From: Strix aluco
Lineage: Eukaryota; Chordata; Aves; Strigiformes; Strigidae
DNA length: 64,000 bases
Direction of reading: 5' to 3'
Assembly (NCBI RefSeq): GCF_031877795.1
Contig: NC_133971.1
Location: 61,936,463 to 62,000,462, forward strand
Part shown: piece after piece, positions 54,424 to 64,000 of the stretch
How positions within the stretch are numbered: position 1 is the first letter of the stretch
How the letters are laid out: the number at the start of each line of letters is the position of its first letter
Notes under the pieces: generated by a model
Told to the model about the DNA's origin: nothing
The model's database searches: none
The model's input: the letters and a program-made list of their open reading frames with translations, nothing else
Program-made: the position numbers and the translations under genes

Positions 54424-57400
54424 TATTACTAAATACTTCTGAGGATTAAAAACTGGCCTTTTATTTGCAGATGACCTTATTTCTAAAATTTCAAAACCTC
54501 AGCAAGTGTGCTGATCTTTTCAGCTCTTTATTTAATCAGCTGTGTTATGTTTCAAGATAAATATTTAAGTTGTAGACTGAGGTGGAAGCATTGTAATAAA
54601 GCAGTTTTAGAAGCGATGTTTAGTAGGAGTTGACTAGAAAGATGAGTGGAAGATGGTATACAACACAGCATATATGAGATTCATAAGTGAAGTCTCCACG
54701 TATGAGTTTTCAGGGTAAACATTTTTATATTACACCATCGGTAATGTTGTAAGTGCTGTCTTATGTGCTCTTAATTTTGTTTACATTATGTTGAAAACTT
54801 GTAAATGCTGTGTGTAGAGTATGAGAACATCAGTGCAGTAGCAGGTGTGAACACAGGGAATTGGTTACACGCTTAGTCTCTGAAGACAAGCAAAGTATAA
54901 ATTCATTACCCTTTGGTGGATAACTTTGAAGCAGTATTACACCATCAGAAAACTTTTCCTAGCAGAAACTCTGAGTTTCATGCTTATAAAGAGCAGATGC
55001 ATCTTTTCAGTGGACAGGGCGTGGGAGAGCACATGGTGATGTAGTCAAATGAGAACATGGGTGCTTATATGTAAAGTACTGGCATGTGGCTCTCAGTAAA
55101 ATCCAAAAGCATGATTAACATCTGCTTTGCAGTACATTGAAAACTAAAGCATTTTGGAATGAGAATGAAACAGAAATTCCACAAAACCAGGCATTAGACA
55201 CCATTGTGATTTGCATGTTCTGTGAAGTAGTCCCTTTTGCTCAGAGGCATTTGGGTTTGTTATCCAGTGGATGGTGTCTTGATGAAGAGCACTTGCAGGG
55301 AACAGTGTGTATTGTCTTGCACTCTTTCTAGAGACAACTGCCACTTGTAGCTGTAATAGTATTACAGTGACCAGCTCACCTGCTCCTGGAAATAGGAGAC
55401 ATGGCTTTGGTTCTGTTAAGTCTGGGCAAATTCAAGTGTCTGCCTCCCATGAGAATGCTATCATCAGCAGGCTCTTTGGGGTAGGAGCAATACTGCCCTT
55501 CCTCAGAGGTAGATCCAGGACAAGTCTACACTAAGAATTTTTTTGGCGTGTTTATGGAGATATTTTTATTGATAGAGCATATTTTATTCTTCCAGGGAAC
55601 TGGTATAGTTTAGTAGAGTGAAAGTCTGGGTTTGCTGGTGTCTGTTCCTCCTCTAGTAATGGAGGCATACCAATAATTTGCTGTATAATCAATCAGCATG
55701 AACCGAAGATAGTTTTAACACTTCAAGACTTTGTGTTGGATGCTTAAACAGAGTGCATTCACCACATGAAGATTTTTATATAGAGAGCTATTTTACTTGA
55801 GCTGCTACTTGTGTTATTAGAAGTGTACTTGTGTGGGAAAATGAGTGTGACTTTTTTGGGGGTTTAGGTTTTTTGGGCTATTTTAGGAACAGTGTCATCC
55901 AATCTTCACAGTAATAGAAGACCCTAGAATAATTATAGACTTCATTCTCCCTAGAGGTAACAAACACAGACCTTCATATTGGCATTGTCAGGGACTGTAG
56001 GCTTGTTTATCTGTGAAGGTGTTAGAAAATGTCCACGTGTTTTACTTCCCTCTCAGTATGAATTCCTTTATGCAGTGTATTTAACACGTTAAAAGCTGCC
56101 TAATGCTTTTTTTTGAAAATGTGAAACTTGCTAATTTTACATTCTGATATTTCATACACTTGTTCAAATCAGTCATTATCTACTAAGTTGTCTGTGTATG
56201 CAGGGGAATGCTCTGTTTTTCATTAAGTAGTTCCTGATTCATGTTTATAGTGAAACAAACCTAGTCAACACCTGTAATTTGTATCATGTATGTTTTAACC
56301 ACTTTGTGGTCAAAATGTAGTTCATATGCAGTATACTGGTCATCTTACCACAGTATAACATTCATAATGAGATGAATGGCTGGTAATTTAGTTTGATGTC
56401 GAAATGACTGCAGCTGCTTATGGAATAGGGGACTTACGTCTTGGTTGTAGGGTTAAGGTTAGAGTGATCTAGAAACATCCTAAACTATTAATGCTTGGGG
56501 TCAGGACTCCTTTCCTCTTCCTCTTTAGGCTCTAGAGTTAAGACCTGTTCAGAGGTGGAAGAAGTTTCATTAGGATGATACACAGTGCTGCTAGTTCTTC
56601 TCTTAACTGAATAGTGTAGAAAGGCGTGCCATGTCTTGGACAGAAAAATGCAGAAAACAGAAACAGAAAAACTCTCTGATAAACTGAAGAAACTTGTGTT
56701 GGAAACATTTTGGTAAACTAGTGAATTACGGTTCCTCTTTTTCATATGTGGTATGCTTCATGGTAAAGGCCAGCATGTGATTGGGACTGTTCTTTAGCTT
56801 GTGAAGATAGGTAAAATAAGTAAGGAATCAGCTCCTTAAATGGTCATTAGGAAACACTGACAAATGTTTCAAGAACTGTCTTTTTTGGCAGTGTGGGGAT
56901 GTTTCAATAGCATGTGAATCATACTTTTAAACTTACCCTGCAGGACAACTTCTCAACTGTATGACTTCCTGGTAGCAACCTCTTTAACCTGGCTTGCCTG
57001 TTTCCCAAGGAGAACTCAAGAGTAGACTATGCCTTACATGTCATTTTGTGGTGTGTATAGTGTTGCAAATGGACTGACCAGTTCTGAAGCATTGAACTTG
57101 CACTGTAGGTGTAAAATGACTGTATTATATATTCACTGTGCTATTGGAATAAACTGAATGCTATTCATACAATCAGCTGAATCTCTGACACTTTTGTCAG
57201 AACCAGCCTTCATTCTGGAAAGATAGGTTCTTCAGGACTCAGTGGCAGTTTCCCACAAAAGATATTGGTCAGGATGAGTATCCTTTTTTTGCCTCTAAGG
57301 ACTGCTTATTAATGCTGTGTGCACACTGTGGCTGTTTGTCTCCTATGTAGATAGATAGCTACACAGTGATTTCTGAATTCCTTGATTTACATATACAAAC

Positions 57401-59259
57401 AGCAGTCATTTCTGTTTACTCTCCTGTATTGAGCTACAGTCACATGTACTCTGAATCCCGATGTTAATCAAGTTGATAAAACAACACAGAATTGAAAGGG
57501 GACAGAGTTAGATGAATGTGGTTCTTAGGATGTGGTTTTATAACAAATTATATTAAACTGCCATATCAGTAATAATATCCCTGAGAATTTTTAAAAGTAC
57601 AATAAAAACTATCCTTTCATTTAAAAACAAAAAAACCCTAAAATACTTGCAACCCAGAATTTTCAGTATCTTCTTATCATTATTGAAACTGGTTAGAAAT
57701 TATAACAATGACTGTTCCAAGTTTTTCTACAGTGACTCTCTGCAGAACAAAAAACCTAAATTAATTAAAGGTATTAAAAAAGTTAACTTGTATAATCCTT
57801 ATGTAGTAATTTAAACTGCTGGTAATTTAGATTTGAAAAAAAAATCTCGGGCACAGATCATACACATTTCATTGCTTCGGGAAACTATTTGTTGTTCTCC
57901 CCCTCCCCAATAACTCTTAAAAATCATTGATCCAATTTAGCTAACTTGTCAGTGATTGCTAATTTAGCAGTGATAGTTGATTGAAAGGTTCTATTGCATT
58001 CCTGTGAGCTTATTGAAAGACTGAGGTCAAACCATTGTCACAGAGAAAGGGGCGGTAACAAAAGCTGAGTTATTCTTAAATATCAGAAAACCTAAATGGG
58101 AAGAAAAAAAAAAAACAGAAATTGTTCCCACTGCATGAAGAACTATGATCAGAACTTTACCTTTGTTAGATATCAGAGGACCTGATTGTGCTGTGCAGAA
58201 AGACCAGAGGAAATCGTTCTTAGCTAGTTCCATGGCTTCTAGAGCTATTGATTCGGTTTTTAGCTAGGTTCTGTGCTTAAAAAACAAAATAAACCTATGT
58301 CCCACTGAAAAGAATAGTCACAGACACCATTTTGAGGTGTTCAAACAGGAGTTCAGATATTCATGCTAGTGTTTGTAATTGACAGCCTAACAAAACAGGT
58401 CTGTGAAAGGAGATGCATCTTAAAATTTTCTTAAATTTTGTAAATGATCTTAGGAAATCTTTATAAAGGATGTGCAGTTGCTGTCATGAATGAGATATTA
58501 AAAACTTGGAAGGTGGATGTAATACAGAAGGGAGACTAAGGACCAGAAGTCGTTAAAAATTCAGCGTGCATTGGGGAGGGGAGAGTAGTGGATGGATTTA
58601 TTTTGTCAATTTATCCAGTCTTTAAGAAAAGGTCAAATAATGAATGAATGTAAATGGTGAAAGCAGTGGTGAAGCTTCTGTACAGTAAGTCTGTGTCTGG
58701 CAGTACTGTAACCCACCAGTTAAACCTACAGAAGTTTTAGAAGTAGGACGTGGTCTGAAAAGTCACATCCTTAAAGCATGGTATGAGCTGCTGAGGGGGG
58801 AATGGGCTGAATGCTGAAGTACTTGAGTATTCTAGGGTCTGAAAAAACTTTGTAAATCTAGGCCTGATTGTTTAGACCGATGAGTCAAAATGCCATGTTT
58901 TGTATTCAGTATTCAATAGAAAAAAACCTGGCCATTTCTAAGTGTAGAAAATACAAAAGCTTATTCTCAATACCTGCAAATGGAAAACTGGATGTTTTGC
59001 AGCATCTTTGTCTTGTATTAGAAACAGGTTGAAAGAAAAAAACAAACTAAACCAAAAGAATTTATTGCTTGTTAGGAGGGAATGTCAAAATTATTTGTGC
59101 ACGTCTCTGTTTAAAAAATGTTTCAACTTTTCTGTCTCATTTTCTGTTATTTTTGAAGTGGAACTGATTGAAACTTAAATGCCAAAGTAGAAGAATATTG
59201 GGTCACTATGTTTCATCTGCATGTAAGATTTTACTAACATTACTTACAAGGAGGGGTAA
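54424..59259. other. Probable intron, no exon or repeat identified
   Basis: AT-rich, non-repetitive sequence with only short frames (up to 85 codons, for example 56745-56488 on the minus strand) lacking family motifs. No LINE tail or LTR end recognised. Confidence 0.45.
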
Positions 59260-59619
59260 TGTGGTGGTTTAGCCCCTGCCGGGGTCTGAGACCACGCGGC
59301 CGCTGCCCCTCCCCCACAAAGGCAGTGAAATGCAAAGCCCCAAGACTGAAATAAGGAAAGGTTTAATACAACAATGCAACAGCAACACAACCAACAACAA
59401 CAATAACAGTAATAGTGATAGCAATTAACAGAGCAAAATAGCTACCAAATACAGCAGTGAGAAGCACGATGTACAAAACCACGAGTGCACCGAGCTCCGC
59501 GCCAGGAAAATGTGACCTGCCAGGATGTGACCTCCCGTCAGCATGGTATCTGAATAACCTGGCTAGAGCTCCCCCCCACTGCTGGGGAAACTTAACCCTA
59601 TCCTGGTTAAACCAGGACA
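59260..59619 (-). mobile_element. Solo LTR of the copy 1/2 family, 5-bp target duplication GGTAA
   Basis: 360 bp on the minus strand: starts TGTCCTGGTTTAACCAGGAT (59619) and ends GGGGCTAAACCACCACA (59260). It shares the TAGCCAGGTTATTCAGATAC region, the TTATTG/TTG tract and the CCCTCCCCCACAAAGG-type block with the provirus LTRs. GGTAA at 59255-59259 repeats at 59620-59624, a perfect target duplication. The CRE palindrome is not preserved here. It sits in the probable intron, antisense to the presumed gene. Confidence 0.92.
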
Positions 59620-59624
59620 GGTAA

Positions 59625-62600
59625 TGAGCAATTTGTCCTGAATGTGGACCTTCCAGGAGTTTGGAGCACCTGCACTTGGAAGCCTTCTCTTGAGCCAGAA
59701 CAGCACAGCTCATGTAACTGGTATCTCATGAAGTTTAATTCGGTTTGGCTTTGCTGGCTGTGGACATTGCTTTAAAATTTTGTCTTCTCTTTGCTTTCTT
59801 AACACTGTGTATGGTAGTTAGATTAGCAGTTTGCAAGACTGCTCTTCCTCATGACTATTGAGTCTTCCTATAGGATTTTGATGGGACATCCTTTGTCTGA
59901 GGTGACTTCTGAGACTTGTTTTGGGGTGAAAAATATGAGGGTTGTATTAGTTTGTTCTGGTTTGGTTTTATTTTTTGCTCTTAACTACCTGAATGAAGCC
60001 ATGACTGTATCCTTATAACCTGTGTGTTCATATGCAAATTGGAATAGTCCTATACTCTTCAGTTGCTATCTTAAACTCACTGGCTGAAATAAAGCCTAGA
60101 GTCTAACCTCTCCCTGCATCTCCTTTTCATCCAGTGGATGTTAGTGAGGCCAATTACTCACTGGGTTCTCTTTAATTCATCCCATCTTCCTCAGCAGTAG
60201 CTTCATTTTTTTCTTCCTGAAACATACAATCTGATCACCACAAGATTTTAGGATTTCTTTCTCTGCCTTTCTCATGATGTTGCAACATCCTCTGTTGATG
60301 GCAAATTCTGTCTTTGCTGCTTACCCACAGCTTGATTATCCATACATATAATACTGCAGATGTTCTTTACTTGGCTTCTTGCTTCAGTCACATCACTCCC
60401 AAACTGTACATTGCCCGAGACATTTTGTGTTTAAAACAATTCCCTGTAACTCCTTGCATCTGTAGCCTCCTGCTGATGTGCCGTATTTTTACACTTTTTT
60501 TTGCTCTTATGCTCTGGTGGGGCAGGTGAGGGCTTGTGTGGTAGTATCCAGTACAGCTATTGCACTTCACAGTGAAAGTGGTAACCATTGGTTTTGTGCT
60601 ATGCTGATACCTGTAAGGTAGTATATTACAGGATGTGGAAGAGACATAAATTCAGACCTGCTGTTTGGTGCTGCAAAGGTATATTTTGGAAGTGGCAGGG
60701 AGAAAGACATGGGGGGGGGGGGTGGGGGGTGTTCTTTGTTTATTCTGAAGGGATTGGATGCAACTAATACCAAGAAAATAGCCCCTTTTTATTTTTGTGT
60801 TTACATACAAGTAGTTTCTGTCTTGGACCATGTAGTAGTTCTGAATTCAACTAGAAGAGCCAACAGCTAATGTTTTGGCATTCTTCACGCTTCTCTTCTG
60901 CAAGAGAAAGCCTAACTTTAAACATCCAACTTTCTAGGTGTGGAATTAAGATGTAATTATAAAATCGTGCTGCAGCCAACAGTTCTGATTTGTTTTTGAG
61001 AAACATTGAGTTTGCTAAGTCTTCTGCAAAATGGACAGATGTAAACTTCTGAACACACTCATTTGGGTTCTTGCGTAACTCTTAAAAAATCAACACAAAA
61101 GAGCTGTTATGGGCAGGAAAAGTGTTCCCAACCTGCAAGTTTGTCTTGGAGAGACAGGCTCTTTTGCGTGCTTCCACTCTTGACTGATAGTGCTGCTGTG
61201 CTGATAGATTCTCTGTGCTGTCATAACAATGCACAGGTAGTCCTGTGCTTTGTTAATGACAAGAATATCCATAGAGAGCAGAGCATAAATTATGAAAACA
61301 CTGTTTTAAGAGAAAACTTAAAATGAATCAAATAATTTCCAAAAATATTCTCTTTCCTCTAGGTTATCTAGCTTTCTTGCATCAGCAAATACTGAAGTCT
61401 CTTAATCTGTATGGAGGAAAGGCTGAAATCTGTAGAAGTGGTGATTTAGGATTACAGGCAAAGCATGTCTGCTAAAATTTTATGGTGCTTCAGTTACAAC
61501 GGAGACAAAGCATAGTTTCCAGACTGCAGAACAAACAACGTTTGTTAGACCTTATGTTGGCCATAGATCAGCAATTTGTGTTGCCCAATCACGAGTATCA
61601 CTGTCTAAGGTTGTAGAGTGGACAAGGAGTGGTGAGCAGTCACTAGAGAGGCATAGACACCAACATCAAAGATGAGGATGAAGGACTGTAAAGCTATGGA
61701 AAAAGATTTAGTGGGAATCCAGAATACAAGGAAACAACTGAAAAGGAAACAGCAGATAGATAATGGCAGCTAGCTTGGGTTGTAGCAAGGTCTGGAGACA
61801 GGCTACTGGAGAAGGGTGTTGTTCTAAAGATGTATAATTTCATACCATGTTAGTTTGCTAGGTGGGAGGTTGGTAAGTATCTAGTGCCTTTTGAGTTGCT
61901 TCCAAGCATACTTTTTGTTTAAAGTACCTTCCTCTTTTTTTAAATTATGTTTTGGAGCTGAGTAAAAACTATGGACACAGAATGAATTCCTCATGTGTAA
62001 CCTTCTAACTATGTGCTACAACATGGCATTTAAAGTTTCTTTTTGACATATAGATTGCAGTCCACTGAGTAAATAAAATGGATTACTTATGGTAACTGTG
62101 ACTAGTCAGACAACCTAAATCTGCCAGAGCCATTCTAGAAGATGTGGCTTTTAAAAATCCTATTAAAAGATTTTGTTTGCAGATGGTACAGAGAGGATTA
62201 AAAAAACCCAACAAAACAAACCACACTATGTGATGCATCTTACTGCTTCTTCTTTTGTGAAGGGCATCTTACTCGTAAGGTGCAGCTATAGCTGAAATTT
62301 ATCTCTACTGTTTGTAAAGAAAAGTAAATAGCTAAAGAATCCAGAGTTCTTGGAGTGGATTTAGGAGTAGGAAGCATGAAGTTTACATATTTTATGCAAT
62401 TATTATTATGCTAATTATAACAATATAAATGACACAATCTTGTTGCAAATGCTAAGTTTGAATAGTGTGTTAAAGTGTGAACCACCAAGATCAGAAGACA
62501 GTTTTGTTGAATGAGTGTAGTAGTGCATAATGTGACCTTTTAGCAGCTCTCACTAATGATTATTTGAGTACAGTAAGAAGTTTGACTGTTCAGAACTCAG

Positions 62601-64000
62601 AGTGAATTTGCACAGTTTGAATTAAAAATATAAATATAACATCTGCAAGTGGAACTTCCTTAATACAAGACTGCAGAAGCAGCATGGAATGCCCTGATGC
62701 TAAGCCAGACTACTTAGAAAACTTTTCTTTTTGAAACATGGTGCATGCAGGATTTAATTTATATTGTACTGAGTTTGTAGTTTTCTAATGGTAGTATTTG
62801 AAAAGGTTGCTTTGTGCTTGTGAATTAGCAGAAACCAAAGTCATAAATACCAAAACAACACCTTGCTAATATCACATGAGTTACATGCTATAGCTTTTTT
62901 TGGTAAAAATCTGCAAAAACATACTGGAGGTAAAAGCTGTTGACATTTCATCCAACCATTCTGTTTTAATTCAGTACTGACATTTGCTATCTTGTCAACA
63001 AAGTGTTGAAGACACTTCAGAGTCTTGAGAGAAAAAAGAAAATAAAAATTTGAATAGGTTACTACTTGTGCTGTCTCTGAAGAGAGCTGTTCTGTATTCT
63101 CCCTGTATCAGTCTTTCTTCCTCAGGTATGAAAACTGTGTGCATTTTTTGAGTCTTAGTAGACATATGTGAACAGTTAGTATTTGGGAACTAATTGAAAA
63201 AGCTTGTCTGTGTAACTGTATTTTTAAAAGTACATATAATTAATATTTTTGTTATGATAAATTCTGATACGGTGGTTAGTTTTGTGCTATAGCCAATGCT
63301 CATTCTTTTCTTAAAAAACATTTTGCCTAGATGGCAAATGACTGTTTTTAACAGACTTTAATTATCTTAGCAGTGTATACACCTGTGAAATTTTACCTCA
63401 TGAGCAGTAAACTATTTGAATTGCTTACAGCTGCCTCTTTATACTTTGCAATAGAGCTGCCATCATTGAGTATTTCAACCTTTAAGTACATGGCTTTCCT
63501 TTCTGGCACCTGGGCAATACCAACTAGGGATTTCTTTGCTGAAATGTTAAGCTCAGGTGTCTTTTGGTGGGTAGAGAACTGTTCCTTTAACAGCAATTTA
63601 TTACCTCCTTTCTATGTGCACTTTACTTGTGAAACCTGCCAATAGTGTTTTAAAACTTAGGAGCTGTTGAAAAGTTTAATCTTTTATCCTCTTAGAAAGC
63701 AGGTTACTGGGAGGTAGCTGTGGAAGACTGCAATAGCAGATATTGTTGACTGTATGCCATTAGCTTCTCTTTTCTGTTAATAAAAAAATAAATGAAAATA
63801 ACCTGGTTTGTGGATAAATACCTGTAAATTCCTGTACAAATCACCTATTTTCTGGATAAATAATTCTTTGTCAATCTAGCTTTCAGTGGAGGCACTTCTT
63901 TGAAGTGTCTTTCATGAGCCTTACTCAAGTTTTTTCACCAAGCTGCTTCAGCTATGTTGGGAGTTTAAAGATAACTCCTGCTGTATGTTAATGTCCTGAA
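59625..64000. other. Probable intron, no exon identified
   Basis: AT-rich sequence to the window end with no motif-bearing frame, LINE tail or LTR. It holds a 20-base G-rich run at 60711-60730. Frames up to 90 codons (63373-63645) show no family signature. Confidence 0.45.
60711..60730 (+). repeat. G-tract with quadruplex potential
   Basis: A run of twelve G, one T, then six G and a T. Long enough for a G-quadruplex on the plus strand; also a likely spot for sequencing length errors. Confidence 0.7.

Noticed and set aside
1..64000. tRNA, rRNA, CRISPR arrays or bacterial operons.
   Set aside because: No cloverleaf-like tRNA, rRNA core or regularly spaced repeat array was seen by eye; primer sites resemble only tRNA 3' ends.

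Overview
This is a gene-poor stretch of bird nuclear genome made mostly of retroelements. Three things point to a bird: CR1 LINEs ending in the typical ATTCTATG-type 3' repeats, ERVL-like proviruses and solo LTRs opening with TGTCCTGGTT, and one short GC-rich CpG island. I see no bacterial, plasmid or organelle genes, no rRNA or tRNA, and no CRISPR array. All retroviral genes here are broken by stops, frameshifts or lost catalytic residues.

Layout. 1-4043: 3' part of an ERVL-like provirus (copy 1, +), cut by the window edge. 4044-6234: 5' part of a related older provirus (copy 3, -) that copy 1 seems to have landed in. 9655-10210: solo LTR. 11833-13502 and 16831-19850: CR1 LINEs (-). 21230-21824: solo LTR of another family. 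22276-28197: complete provirus copy 2 (+), with two LTRs, primer site, gag, pol and a perfect 5-bp target duplication. 31013-31431: solo LTR. 31902-31976: CGTAA microsatellite. 35544-36207: LTR A (+). 36523-38925: gammaretrovirus-like (ERV1) remnant (-) with a tRNA-Arg primer site. 39003-41844: CR1 LINE (+) with an open endonuclease domain. 42780-43430: CpG island with a likely coding first exon of an unidentified host gene. 43480-44220: degenerate minisatellite. 44493: candidate second exon. The rest is probably intron, with LTR insertions at 51778-52188, 52702-54423 (nested) and 59260-59619.

How the parts relate. Copies 1 and 2 are nearly identical inside and share one frameshift and three stop codons, so they come from one already defective ancestor. 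Yet the two LTRs of copy 2 differ from each other by about a tenth of their bases, which suggests recombination. Six insertions carry TG...CA ends, and four have perfect 5-bp target duplications (CAAGG, GGCAG, GTAGG, GGTAA). The most unusual feature is the Gag of this family: copies 2 and 3 both start Gag with a conserved, strongly hydrophobic module of about 130 residues that looks like a multi-pass membrane domain.

Limits. Everything is from reading by eye. LTR and LINE edges are base-accurate only where target duplications are quoted. The host gene is not identified.
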